DNA of 64,000 nucleotides from Gramella sp. MAR_2010_147 (GTDB taxonomy: Bacteria > Bacteroidota > Bacteroidia > Flavobacteriales > Flavobacteriaceae), in NCBI RefSeq assembly GCF_900105135.1, contig NZ_LT629741.1, positions 868,001 through 932,000 of the forward strand, read 5' to 3'. Positions within the stretch are counted from its first letter, which is position 1, and every line of letters starts with the position of its first letter. The translations under genes were made by a program, and so were the position numbers. Positions 54,244 through 62,759 of this stretch are shown here, one piece after another. The notes beneath the pieces were generated by a model. It was not told the origin of the DNA and searched no databases. It worked only from the letters and a program-made list of their open reading frames with translations.

Positions 54244-55707
54244 ATGCCAATTACTATCATGGGCGATAAGGAATTTGAAAATGTTCCTTCTATTAATAGC
54301 AAAGCCCTTCGTATCAATTTAAATGAAAATATCTACGGGACATTTTCTGAGATTGGTGCTGGTCAGGAGACAGTGCGTAATTTTTTCCGAGCTGGAGGGG
54401 CATCAGGAACTATTGCAAAGGCAATGAGTGCCTATGATAAAGACTTTAGTGATGCGATCTATGGGGTTGAAAATGACCGTAGATATGTTACAGAGGCAAG
54501 ATTAAAAAAAATGCTCGCCCATGAGACCGGACTTATTGAAGAAAGGATTTCCCGAGAAAAACATCCTAATAAATTATTCTTTACCTACGCAAATACAGTG
54601 GCAACCATAGATTTTGCCAAGAAATATAAAGGTCATGGATGGGTTGGAATCAGGTACCAGGTGGAGCCTGGAGAAGAATACAACGAGATTCTTCTTCACA
54701 TAAGATTTCATGAAAATGACGCCAGACATCAGCAAAATACTTTAGGGATTTTAGGAGTTAACCTTATTTACGGTGCTTATTACAAGTACGACAATCCTAA
54801 GAAATTACTTAGATACTTATATGATCATATCGACAAAGATCAGATTGAGATTGATACTATCAATTTTTCTGGTCCCAGATTTGAAAATGTAGATAATAGA
54901 CTTATGAGTCTTCAGCTCGTTAAGAACGGAATGACGGAGGCTGTAATGTTTGGACCTGACGGAAATAATGTACTTCCAGCAAAGATCCTTTACAAAAAGA
55001 ATATCCTGGCACTAAGAGGTAGTTTTAGACCGGTTACCAAGGTAAATATGGATATGTACGAGCGATCTAAAGAAATGTTCCTGAATGAGAGCAAGGTTTC
55101 TGAAGAGAATACTGAGATCATATTTGAGATTACCTTATCTAATCTTCGAGCTGAAGGTGAGATTGACGAACGTGATTTTATGGATCGCGCAGAACTCTTA
55201 TGTTCTCTTGGACAAACAGTTATGATATCTAATTTCCAGGAATACTTTAAGGTAGTAGAGTATTTCTCCAGGTATTCAAAACAAAGAATGGGTCTTACCA
55301 TGGGAGTTCAAAACCTGGTTGATGTATTTGATGAGAAATACTATCGCCACCTAAGCGGTGGTATTCTTGAAGCTTTCGGGAAATTATTTTTTAAAGATCT
55401 TAAGGTTTACCTCTACCCTCTTAAAGATGCCGAAACTGGCGAGATCACAACCAGCGATAGCTTAAAAGTACATCCAAGAATGAAGGAGCTCTATAAGTTC
55501 TTTAAGTATAATGGACGCGTAGAAGACATCAAAAACTACAATCCTGAAACTCTCAATGTATATTCCAGGGAAGTTTTAAAAATGATCTCTGAAGGCGAAG
55601 AAGGCTGGGAAGATATGCTGCCTGAAAAGACAACAGCCATGATCAAGGATAAAAATTTATTCCACTATAAGGAAAATAAGGCAAAAGCCAAGACTGAAGA
55701 AGTATAG
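54244..55707 (+). CDS. Conserved 487-aa cytoplasmic protein of unknown function
   Basis: From ATG 54244 (MPITIMGDKEFENVPSINSK). A longer reading to 54094 would cross the promoter and the opposite start and was rejected. No signal peptide or membrane segments. Notable blocks: ETVRNFFRAGGASGTIAKAM, KLFFTYANTVATIDFAKKYK, LHIRFHENDARHQQNTLGIL, FGPDGNNVLPAKILYKKN, and TMGVQNLVDVFDEKYY. Ends in a Lys/Glu tail. The high content of conserved-looking His, Asp and Arg suggests an enzyme, but I cannot assign it; similar proteins in Bacteroidetes and Cyanobacteria are sometimes annotated in NAD metabolism, which I cannot confirm. Monocistronic with strong promoter and terminator. Confidence 0.8.
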   Translation: MPITIMGDKEFENVPSINSKALRINLNENIYGTFSEIGAGQETVRNFFRAGGASGTIAKAMSAYDKDFSDAIYGVENDRRYVTEARLKKMLAHETGLIEERISREKHPNKLFFTYANTVATIDFAKKYKGHGWVGIRYQVEPGEEYNEILLHIRFHENDARHQQNTLGILGVNLIYGAYYKYDNPKKLLRYLYDHIDKDQIEIDTINFSGPRFENVDNRLMSLQLVKNGMTEAVMFGPDGNNVLPAKILYKKNILALRGSFRPVTKVNMDMYERSKEMFLNESKVSEENTEIIFEITLSNLRAEGEIDERDFMDRAELLCSLGQTVMISNFQEYFKVVEYFSRYSKQRMGLTMGVQNLVDVFDEKYYRHLSGGILEAFGKLFFKDLKVYLYPLKDAETGEITTSDSLKVHPRMKELYKFFKYNGRVEDIKNYNPETLNVYSREVLKMISEGEEGWEDMLPEKTTAMIKDKNLFHYKENKAKAKTEEV

Positions 55708-55725
55708 CACTTTTCAGAATAGGAA

Positions 55726-55758
55726 TAAAAAAGGCTGCTCAAATGAGCAGCCTTTTTT
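55726..55758. terminator. Bidirectional hairpin terminator
   Basis: AAAAAAGGCTGCTC and GAGCAGCCTTTTTT pair across AAAT; the A run and T run make it usable on both strands. Separates the 487-aa gene from murA. Confidence 0.9.
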
Positions 55759-55787
55759 ATTCTTTTGATATATAATAACCTACAAAA

Positions 55788-57101
55788 TCATTCCAATCTT
55801 GTAATTTTTGCTCCAATACCTTTTAAACGCTGTACAATATGCTCGTAACCTCTATCTATTTGTTCTATATTATGAATAGTAGAAGTTCCTTTTGCTGAAA
55901 GTGCTGCTATTAATAAAGAAATACCGGCTCTAATATCTGGCGATGTCATGGTAGTAGCTTTTAACTGAGATTTAAAATCATGACCAATAACGGTAGCTCT
56001 GTGTGGGTCACAAAGAATGATCTTCGCTCCCATATCTATGAGTTTATCTACAAAGAACAGTCTACTCTCAAACATTTTTTGATGTATAAGCACACTTCCC
56101 CTTGCCTGTGTGGCAACCACCAGGATGATACTTAAAAGATCTGGAGTAAAACCTGGCCAGGGAGCATCACTTATATTCATAATAGACCCGTCAATAAAAC
56201 TTTGAACCTCATATCCGTCATCATGTGCAGGGATATAAATATCATCTCCTTGCTTTTCAACTTTTATTCCAAGCTTTCTGAAGGTAGTTGGAATAATACC
56301 CAGCATTCCCCAGTTTACATTCTTTATAGTAATACTACTTTTGGTCATCGCAGCCAAACCTATCCACGATCCAATTTCAACCATATCAGGAAGAACCCTG
56401 TGTTCACATCCGCCAAGCTTTTCTACTCCTTCTATAGTAAGTAAGTTAGAACCTACTCCGCTTATTTTAGCCCCCATAGAATTCAGCATATTGCATAATT
56501 GCTGAAGATATGGTTCGCAAGCTGCATTATAAATGGTTGTAGTGCCTTTAGCAAGAACAGCTGCCATTACAATATTAGCAGTTCCGGTTACAGAAGCTTC
56601 TTCCAAAAGCATAAAATCACCTTTTAATCCATCAGGTGCTTCTACTCCATAAAATCTTTCTTCCTTATTATATCGAAATTCAGCACCCAATTTCATAAAA
56701 CCTTCGAAGTGCGTATCCAGTCTTCTTCTTCCAATTTTATCACCTCCCGGTTTTGGAATATAACCTTTCCCAAATCTCCCAAGCATAGGCCCTACGATCA
56801 TTATGGAACCTCTAAGACCTCCACCGTCTACCTTAAACTGTTCACTGTTTAGATAGTTCATATTAAGCTCATCACTTTTAAAGGTATAACTCCCTTTTCC
56901 AGTATGCTCAACTTTAACTCCCAGATTGCGTAATAGATTGATTAGTTTATTAACATCAAGAATATCTGGAATATTATTTATAGTAACTGTTTCATCAGTT
57001 AACAATACAGCACATAAGATTTGCAGTGCTTCGTTTTTTGCTCCCTGGGGTTGAATTTCCCCGCTCAAACGATGACCGCCTTCAATTTGAAAAGTTCCCA
57101 T
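55788..57101 (-). CDS. murA: UDP-N-acetylglucosamine 1-carboxyvinyltransferase (Asp-type active site)
   Basis: 437 aa. Substrate Lys22-Asn23 in PQGAKNEAL, with GGLRGSIMIVGPMLGRFG and RLDTHFEGFMKLGA from the family and PDIRAGISLLIAALSA near the end. It joins PEP to UDP-GlcNAc, the first committed step of peptidoglycan synthesis. In KPGGDKIGRRRLDTH the residue at the position of E. coli Cys115 is Asp121. Asp-type MurA enzymes (Mycobacterium, Chlamydia) are active but insensitive to fosfomycin, so intrinsic resistance is predicted. It lies 15 nt downstream of the DUF4290 gene. Confidence 0.94.
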   Translation of the reverse strand: MGTFQIEGGHRLSGEIQPQGAKNEALQILCAVLLTDETVTINNIPDILDVNKLINLLRNLGVKVEHTGKGSYTFKSDELNMNYLNSEQFKVDGGGLRGSIMIVGPMLGRFGKGYIPKPGGDKIGRRRLDTHFEGFMKLGAEFRYNKEERFYGVEAPDGLKGDFMLLEEASVTGTANIVMAAVLAKGTTTIYNAACEPYLQQLCNMLNSMGAKISGVGSNLLTIEGVEKLGGCEHRVLPDMVEIGSWIGLAAMTKSSITIKNVNWGMLGIIPTTFRKLGIKVEKQGDDIYIPAHDDGYEVQSFIDGSIMNISDAPWPGFTPDLLSIILVVATQARGSVLIHQKMFESRLFFVDKLIDMGAKIILCDPHRATVIGHDFKSQLKATTMTSPDIRAGISLLIAALSAKGTSTIHNIEQIDRGYEHIVQRLKGIGAKITRLE

Positions 57102-57116
57102 TAAAAATTATTGAGT

Positions 57117-57761
57117 TTAGTGGCGTTTACGACCTCCTTTACGGCCGGTTTTTTTATGACTCTTAGAGTATTTCTTCTTAGTTCCCCCTCCTCCTCTTAC
57201 AAGATCTGAGGCCTGACTTAGATCTTCGTCAATGTTCTTAGGATTTATTTTACCATTACTAAGTTCATTAAGGTGATTAAAGATCACCTCGTCATCTACC
57301 GAATCCCTGTTCCAGTTCAGATAGGATTTCTTCATATGATTGGCTATGGTAAGAACAAGAGCTTCTTTAAAATCACCTTCTTCAAGATCTTTAGCCGCAT
57401 CAATCATTCGCTTGATATTATTTCCGTAAAACCTATACTTAGGGTTGTTTTCAGGATATTCAAGCATTTCAGGTCTTTCAGCAAGCATTTCTCTTGTAGG
57501 CTTCGGAAATGGTGAGTCTACGTTAAGTTTAAAATCACTTATAATAAATAGCTGATCCCAAAGCTTATGTTGAAAATCTGGAACATCGCGTAAATGAGGA
57601 TTCATATTCCCCATCACTGCGATAATAGAATTAGCAACCTTATTTCTTTCCTGATCATCTTCTATGCTCACGGTATGTTCTACCATTTTCTGAAGATGTC
57701 TTCCATATTCAGGAATTATCAGTTTACTCCTTTCAGAGTTATATTCTAATGCGTTTGTCAA
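57117..57761 (-). CDS. DUF4290 family protein
   Basis: 214 aa from TTG 57761; an in-frame stop lies 12 nt upstream and no ATG is nearby. Conserved family start LEYNSERSKLIIPEYGRHLQ, with NPHLRDVPDFQHKLWDQLF and KYRFYGNNIKRMIDAA. The first ~185 residues are helical. The last ~25 residues switch to a Gly and then Lys/Arg-rich tail (GGGGTKKKYSKSHKKTGRK), probably binding nucleic acid or anionic surfaces. Function unknown, restricted to Bacteroidetes. It is cotranscribed with murA, 15 nt upstream. Confidence 0.87.
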   Translation of the reverse strand: MTNALEYNSERSKLIIPEYGRHLQKMVEHTVSIEDDQERNKVANSIIAVMGNMNPHLRDVPDFQHKLWDQLFIISDFKLNVDSPFPKPTREMLAERPEMLEYPENNPKYRFYGNNIKRMIDAAKDLEEGDFKEALVLTIANHMKKSYLNWNRDSVDDEVIFNHLNELSNGKINPKNIDEDLSQASDLVRGGGGTKKKYSKSHKKTGRKGGRKRH

Positions 57762-57860
57762 AATTGAAGTTTAATTAGGTAATTTATTGAAGTTTACTCC
57801 TGCCTGCAAAATACTAAATATTACTAAAGGAGCACAAGAAAAAAGATTCTTTTATAGCTC

Positions 57861-58154
57861 TTAGAGGGAAATCACACCCTCCACTTTATTGGCTACTTCC
57901 AGGTATTTTTCTATTACGGCATCGGGATTTTTCATTCTCACATTTATAGAAACACTTGTATAAGTACCTTTTTTAGATTGCTTGGTCTCTATGACCGCTC
58001 CCATATCATTAAAAATAGCTTCAACCTCATCAATCTTATCTCCTTTGGTAGGAACAATGAATTTGTACAAATATTCTGATGGCCACATCGCAGTATCCTG
58101 TAACTGCTTTTTAAGTTTTGCATAAAACTCTTCCGGATTCTTAGACTCGCTCAT
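57861..58154 (-). CDS. DUF493 (YbeD-like) family protein
   Basis: 97 aa from ATG 58154 (MSESKNPEEFYAKLKKQL). A longer reading to ATG 58187 would lie over the -7 promoter element, so I chose the shorter start. YbeD-like alpha/beta fold indicated by YLYKFIVPTKGDKIDEVEAI and KKGTYTSVSINVRMKNPDAV. ACT-like regulatory fold; function unknown. Single gene. Confidence 0.85.
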   Translation of the reverse strand: MSESKNPEEFYAKLKKQLQDTAMWPSEYLYKFIVPTKGDKIDEVEAIFNDMGAVIETKQSKKGTYTSVSINVRMKNPDAVIEKYLEVANKVEGVISL

Positions 58155-58176
58155 AATTTTCTTCTTCGATTCCTGG

Positions 58177-58184
58177 CAAAGATA
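58177..58184 (-). promoter_or_regulatory. -7 promoter element of the DUF493 gene
   Basis: On the minus strand TATCTTTG, an exact TAnnTTTG match, 22 nt before the start. No -33 at the right spacing. Confidence 0.5.
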
Positions 58185-58235
58185 CAAGGAATGATCCCAT
58201 TTTTATAATCAAATTCAATTGTCGAAATTTGCCAG

Positions 58236-58769
58236 GTGAAAAATAAAAAAATTGTCATCACCGGTGGTCCGGGAACCGGAAAATCATCCATCATCCATAA
58301 ACTCGAAGAGAAAGGTAAAAAATGTCTTCATGAGATATCCAGGCAGGTCACTCTTGAAGCTCAGCAAGAAGGTATTGATCAGTTATTTTTAGAAAAGCCA
58401 CTACTATTTAGTGAAAAACTTTTAGAAGGCAGGCTGAATCAGTATATCGAAGCTTCTGAAATAAAATCAGATCATATTTTTATAGATCGTGGTTTACCCG
58501 ATGTGGTTGCTTATATGGATTATTTCAGGACTGATTATCCCGAAATATTCAATCAAACCTGTGAAAACAATCGCTATGACCAGATTTTTATACTCCCTCC
58601 ATGGAAAGAGATCTATACTAGCGATAACGAACGTTACGAGAGTTTTGAGGAAGCCTTAAAAATTTCGTCTTATCTTTATACTACCTACAAACGCTATGGT
58701 TACGATCCAATTGAAGTTCCCAAATTGAGCGTTATAGAGCGTACAAATTTCATTTTAGATAAGATTTAA
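58236..58769 (+). CDS. P-loop ATPase/kinase-like protein (AAA_28, NadR/Ttd14-like)
   Basis: 177 aa from GTG 58236. P-loop GGPGTGKSS at residues 10-18, Walker B-like HIFIDRGLPDVVAYMDYF, and a C-terminal RYESFEEALKISSYLYTTYK with DPIEVP. The AAA_28 group covers nucleoside or nicotinamide-riboside kinase-like and lipid-linked proteins; substrate unknown. The next gene, recQ, starts 6 nt downstream, so the two share a transcript that continues into fmt. Confidence 0.84.
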   Translation: MKNKKIVITGGPGTGKSSIIHKLEEKGKKCLHEISRQVTLEAQQEGIDQLFLEKPLLFSEKLLEGRLNQYIEASEIKSDHIFIDRGLPDVVAYMDYFRTDYPEIFNQTCENNRYDQIFILPPWKEIYTSDNERYESFEEALKISSYLYTTYKRYGYDPIEVPKLSVIERTNFILDKI

Positions 58770-58775
58770 GCAAAT

Positions 58776-60677
58776 TTGCAACAAGAAGCTTTAAAAATAT
58801 TAGAAAAATACTGGGGTTTTTCTGAATTCAGGACGCAACAGTACGAGGTTATAGAATCTATTCTGAAAAAGAAAGATTCACTTACTCTATTCCCCACGGG
58901 AGGTGGAAAATCTATTTGTTTCCAGGTTCCCGCATTAATGAAAGAAGGAATATGTGTCGTGGTCTCGCCATTAATTTCTTTAATGGAAGACCAGGTAAAT
59001 TCACTACAGCAGAAAAACATTAAAGCTATGGCAATTACCGGTGGGATCTCCTATAGTGATCTTGACCGGAATCTCGATAATTGCATCTTTGGGAATTATA
59101 AATTTCTTTATTTATCTCCTGAAAGATTACAACAGGAATTAGTTCGCGAACGCTTAAAGCAAATGAACATCAACCTAATAGCTGTTGATGAGGCTCATTG
59201 TATATCTCAATGGGGACACGATTTTAGACCTGCATATAGAAGCATTTCTGAACTAAGAGACCTTTTACCGGAAGTTACTGTAGCTGCATTCACTGCAACT
59301 GCAACCAAAGGCGTGGTGAAAGATATATGCCATCAGCTTGATCTTAAGGATCCCGTGGTTCACCAAAAATCTTTTGAAAGATCAAATCTTCAATATGAAG
59401 TGATTAGAACGGAAGATAAATATTTTCGTCTCACTCAAATTCTGAATCAGGAATCTGCGATCATTTATGTTAGAAGCAGAAATGCCACACAGGAAATTAG
59501 CGAATTCTTAAATAAAAACGGAATAACAGCCGCTGCCTACCATGGCGGTATGAAGAAAGAAGATAAATCCAGGAGATTCGAAAAATGGCTAACTAGTAAG
59601 ATTAGTGTTATGGTTGCCACTACAGCCTTTGGAATGGGTATAGACAAACCTGATGTGAGAAGCGTTATTCATATAGACCTTCCGGAAAGTATGGAGAGTT
59701 ATTTTCAGGAGGCTGGAAGAGCCGGTAGAGATTCAAAGCCGGCAAAAGCAATTATCCTGACTAATGCCGGTGATATTCCCGTATTAAAAAACCAGTTTTT
59801 AAATAACCTTGCATCAGTTGAAGATGTAAAACTTGTTTACCGGAAGTTGAATGCTTATTTCAGAATTGCATTTGGGGAGGGTGAAAATATGGAACAGGAC
59901 TTCAATTTCGCCAGCTTTTGCAATCAGTATAATTTCAATTCCCACAAGACCTTTAATGCTCTGCAATTACTAGACCGATGCAGTATTTTGAGGCTATCGC
60001 AGAATTATCAGAAAAAAACAGAGATTAGAATTTTACTTTCGGGAACTCACCTGGATCATTATCTTGATGAAAATCCCAGATATGCGAATGTTATAAGAAC
60101 CATTTTGAGAAATTATGGCGGAGTCTTCGAAAATTTGATCACCTTTAATATGGCTTCCGTAAGCGAAAAATCAAATATTTCGGAAAAAGATTGTACCAAA
60201 ATTTTTGAAGAGTTGCATCAAAAAGAAATTATCGAATTTCATTTGTCTAAACATGACGCCAGCATCACTTATCTAATGCCAAGGGAAGATGATGCAACTA
60301 TAAACCCTGTTTCAGCTTTTATCAAAGAATACAATAACACTAAAAAGGCCAAAATCGAAGCTGTTCTTGATTTTGTTGAGAATGACCGTGTTTGCAGACA
60401 GGTCCAATTATTAAAATATTTTGGAGAGGAAGATCCTAAGCCATGTGATAAATGTTCTGTTTGCAATATGCAAGATGAAAAATTATCCAGGGATGATATG
60501 AATGAGATCTATTTAGGCATTCTTCGTTTTCTTAAAAATGGCCCAAAAAGTTCCAGAGATATCGTGGCAAACTTAAAATATCGTGAGAATTCGGTTCTAA
60601 AAGTTATAAGCTTACTTTGCGAAAAAGAAGTTTTAGCCCGAACTGAAAATAATAAGTATAAAATATTGAATAAATGA
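58776..60677 (+). CDS. recQ: ATP-dependent DNA helicase RecQ
   Basis: 633 aa from TTG 58776, the first codon able to start after an in-frame stop 9 nt upstream; the next ATG lies beyond the Walker A. Motif I PTGGGKS, DEAH box VDEAHCISQWGHDF, motif III AFTATAT, motif V TTAFGMGIDKPDVR, motif VI QEAGRAGRDSKPAKAI. The zinc subdomain cysteines lie in CRQVQLLKYFGEEDP and CDKCSVC. The winged helix follows, with an HRDC-like end absent or short, so this is a RecQ-core protein. It unwinds DNA 3'-5' in replication repair. Its stop overlaps the fmt start (ATGA). Confidence 0.94.
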   Translation: MQQEALKILEKYWGFSEFRTQQYEVIESILKKKDSLTLFPTGGGKSICFQVPALMKEGICVVVSPLISLMEDQVNSLQQKNIKAMAITGGISYSDLDRNLDNCIFGNYKFLYLSPERLQQELVRERLKQMNINLIAVDEAHCISQWGHDFRPAYRSISELRDLLPEVTVAAFTATATKGVVKDICHQLDLKDPVVHQKSFERSNLQYEVIRTEDKYFRLTQILNQESAIIYVRSRNATQEISEFLNKNGITAAAYHGGMKKEDKSRRFEKWLTSKISVMVATTAFGMGIDKPDVRSVIHIDLPESMESYFQEAGRAGRDSKPAKAIILTNAGDIPVLKNQFLNNLASVEDVKLVYRKLNAYFRIAFGEGENMEQDFNFASFCNQYNFNSHKTFNALQLLDRCSILRLSQNYQKKTEIRILLSGTHLDHYLDENPRYANVIRTILRNYGGVFENLITFNMASVSEKSNISEKDCTKIFEELHQKEIIEFHLSKHDASITYLMPREDDATINPVSAFIKEYNNTKKAKIEAVLDFVENDRVCRQVQLLKYFGEEDPKPCDKCSVCNMQDEKLSRDDMNEIYLGILRFLKNGPKSSRDIVANLKYRENSVLKVISLLCEKEVLARTENNKYKILNK

Positions 60678-61621
60678 GAGACCTTAGAATAGTCTTTATG
60701 GGAACTCCAGAATTTGCTGTAAAAAGTCTGGAAGCCATCTTAGACGCTGGATATACAGTTGTGGGTGTAATTACTGCTCCTGATAAACCTGCCGGCAGAG
60801 GAAGAAAGCTCAGGGAAAGTGCGGTAAAAAGTTATGCTCTTTCTAAAAACCTGAAAGTTTTACAGCCAACCAATTTAAAATCTGAAGAATTTCAGAATGA
60901 GCTCAAAGAATTAAACCCTAATGTTCAGGTTGTGGTCGCTTTTAGGATGCTCCCTAAAGCTGTTTGGGATCTTCCAGAATACGGGACATTCAACTTACAT
61001 GCTTCCCTCCTGCCTCAATACAGAGGTGCTGCGCCTATAAACTGGGCGATTATTAATGGAGAAGAGAAAACAGGAGTTTCTACATTTTTTCTTGACGAGA
61101 AAATTGATACCGGTTCCATCATACTTCAGGAGGAAACCAATATAGACAATAATGAAACAGTGGAGTCCCTACACGATCGCTTAATGGATATAGGCTCTGA
61201 ACTGGTAGTTAAAACACTAAAATATATTGAACTCGATAAAATTGAGACAGAAATTCAACCGGAAAATGAAGCTTTGAAAGAAGCACCAAAACTTCATAAA
61301 GACAATACTAAAATAGACTGGAATACTTCCATAGATCGTATCTACAATTTAATACGAGGTCTTAATCCCTATCCTGCTGCCTGGTGCTATCTAGAGAATA
61401 CTTCAGATGAATTAAAAGTAAAAATCTACGATATTGAAAAGATAAAACAGGAACATCACTTGCCAAATGGAACAATTACAATTCATGATAATACTATTAA
61501 GGTAGCTGCAACCGATGGATATATTTTAATCAAGGAAATACAATTGCCAGGCAAAAGAAAGATGCTTTCTAAGGCACTTTTAAATGGTTTTAATTTCGCT
61601 CCAGATGCTAAAATGCGCTAA
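60674..61621 (+). CDS. fmt: Methionyl-tRNA formyltransferase
   Basis: 315 aa. Formyl-THF-binding catalytic site TFNLHASLLPQYRGAAPINW carries the Asn and His, and DEKIDTGSIILQEE the Asp region. GTPEFAVKSLEAIL and VVGVITAPDKPAGRG are the N-terminal folate-binding blocks. It formylates initiator Met-tRNA for translation start. ATG overlaps the recQ stop by 4 nt (ATGA), so translation is coupled. Last gene of the P-loop-recQ-fmt run; no def gene is nearby. The 185 bp after it up to the HU gene hold three TTATTAACA repeats and a strong promoter. Confidence 0.96.
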   Translation: MRDLRIVFMGTPEFAVKSLEAILDAGYTVVGVITAPDKPAGRGRKLRESAVKSYALSKNLKVLQPTNLKSEEFQNELKELNPNVQVVVAFRMLPKAVWDLPEYGTFNLHASLLPQYRGAAPINWAIINGEEKTGVSTFFLDEKIDTGSIILQEETNIDNNETVESLHDRLMDIGSELVVKTLKYIELDKIETEIQPENEALKEAPKLHKDNTKIDWNTSIDRIYNLIRGLNPYPAAWCYLENTSDELKVKIYDIEKIKQEHHLPNGTITIHDNTIKVAATDGYILIKEIQLPGKRKMLSKALLNGFNFAPDAKMR

Positions 61622-61625
61622 AGCC

Positions 61626-61700
61626 TTATTAACAGTGAATTTGTTGCATTTTAATAAAAAACAATTATCTTTATTAACAATACAATCAAGTTATTAACAA
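61626..61700 (+). repeat. Three direct copies of TTATTAACA upstream of the HU promoter
   Basis: TTATTAACA at 61626-61634, 61671-61679 and 61691-61699; the last two extend to TTATTAACAA. The 9-mer is one base from the DnaA box TTATnCACA, but nothing else here suggests an origin. A binding site for an activator of the HU promoter is possible. Confidence 0.5.
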
Positions 61701-61725
61701 ATACGGGCTTTTCCCTTGTCATTAC

Positions 61726-61755
61726 TTGCATGAACAAGAAATCCGTATAAATTTG
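61726..61755 (+). promoter_or_regulatory. HU promoter, Bacteroidetes type
   Basis: TTG (61726-61728), 19 bp, TAAATTTG (61748-61755), exact. Predicted leader about 45 nt to ATG 61807. Confidence 0.7.
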
Positions 61756-61806
61756 TAAGTCAGTTTAACAGAATGTTTAACCAACAATTAATTTAAAATT
61801 CAAATT

Positions 61807-62079
61807 ATGAACAAAACAGATTTAATCGACGCAATGGCTGAAAACGCTGGAATTTCTAAAGCAGCAGCAAAAAAAGCATTAGAGTCTTTCCTTGAGAACG
61901 TTGAAAAGTCTCTTAAAAAAGGAGATAGAGTATCATTAGTAGGATTCGGATCATGGTCTGTATCTAAAAGAGCTGCTCGTGAAGGAAGAAACCCACAAAC
62001 CGGAAAAACTATTAAGATTGCTGCTAAAAACGTAGTGAAATTTAAGGCCGGAGCAGATTTACAAAAAGCTGTGAACTAA
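61807..62079 (+). CDS. HU-family DNA-binding protein
   Basis: 90 aa, full length. N-terminal dimerisation part [20 protein letters not shown], the HU/IHF signature [20 protein letters not shown] near the C-terminus, and [15 protein letters not shown] forming the arm that inserts in the DNA minor groove. It is a basic nucleoid protein that bends and compacts DNA. Strong promoter and strong terminator fit high expression. hupA/hupB/IHF type is not distinguishable here, so no symbol is given. Confidence 0.96.
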   Translation: MNKTDLIDAMAENAGISKAAAKKALESFLENVEKSLKKGDRVSLVGFGSWSVSKRAAREGRNPQTGKTIKIAAKNVVKFKAGADLQKAVN

Positions 62080-62100
62080 TAATTTGTATTAGTAAAAATT

Positions 62101-62128
62101 AAAGCCTTCTCTAGAGAAGGCTTTTTTT
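62101..62128 (+). terminator. Rho-independent terminator after the HU gene
   Basis: AAAGCCTTCTCTAGAGAAGGCTTT is a perfect palindrome followed by a T run. Confidence 0.92.
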
Positions 62129-62198
62129 ATTTAAAATTTTAGGCTTTGTATTGCATTTATTGCAATAAATAATTAGTTTAGATAAAAAGACTGCTACA

Positions 62199-62759
62199 AT
62201 GATCGCGTTAAAACCAACCAAGGGCCATCTTTTAGTTGCAGAACCATCTATTATTGGAGATGTCTCTTTTAATCGTTCTGTCGTCCTCCTTGCTGACCAT
62301 TCTGACAATGGATCGGTTGGATTTATCCTGAATAAAATTCTGGATTTTTCACTTAAAGATCTTATCCCGGAGGTTAAAGGAGATTTCAAAGTATATAACG
62401 GCGGACCAGTAGAACAGGATAACTTATACTTTATTCACAAGATCCCGGACCTTATTCCAGACAGTATTGAAATTGCCCATGGAATCTACTGGGGAGGTAA
62501 TTTTGAAGCCGTAATGGATCTTATTGCTAAAGAGCTAATTGATGATAAACAAATCAAGTTCTTTTTAGGCTACTCCGGTTGGGATGCGAACCAATTGGAT
62601 GAAGAATTAAATTCTCATTCCTGGATAATCACGGCAAACGGAGACAATAAAGATTTGCTTGAAAAACCTTACAATTCTTTCTGGAAAGATAAAATGCTGG
62701 AATTAGGAGGCGAATATATGCTTTGGTCCAATTCACCGGAAAATCCAACCTATAATTAA
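62199..62759 (+). CDS. YqgE/AlgH family protein
   Basis: 186 aa, family length. Start LKPTKGHLLVAEPSIIGDVSF, then RSVVLLADHSDNGSVGFILN, VYNGGPVEQDNLYFIH and FFLGYSGWDANQLDEELNSHSW are all conserved YqgE blocks. Cytoplasmic; function not settled (AlgH was linked to alginate regulation). Its stop shares TTAA with the convergent aminotransferase gene (62756-62759). Confidence 0.94.
   Translation: MIALKPTKGHLLVAEPSIIGDVSFNRSVVLLADHSDNGSVGFILNKILDFSLKDLIPEVKGDFKVYNGGPVEQDNLYFIHKIPDLIPDSIEIAHGIYWGGNFEAVMDLIAKELIDDKQIKFFLGYSGWDANQLDEELNSHSWIITANGDNKDLLEKPYNSFWKDKMLELGGEYMLWSNSPENPTYN

Noticed and set aside
61626..61700. A replication origin based on DnaA-like 9-mers
   Set aside because: The copies differ from the DnaA box at a key position, and no dnaA, dnaN or AT-rich unwinding region with 13-mers is present; kept only as a repeat.
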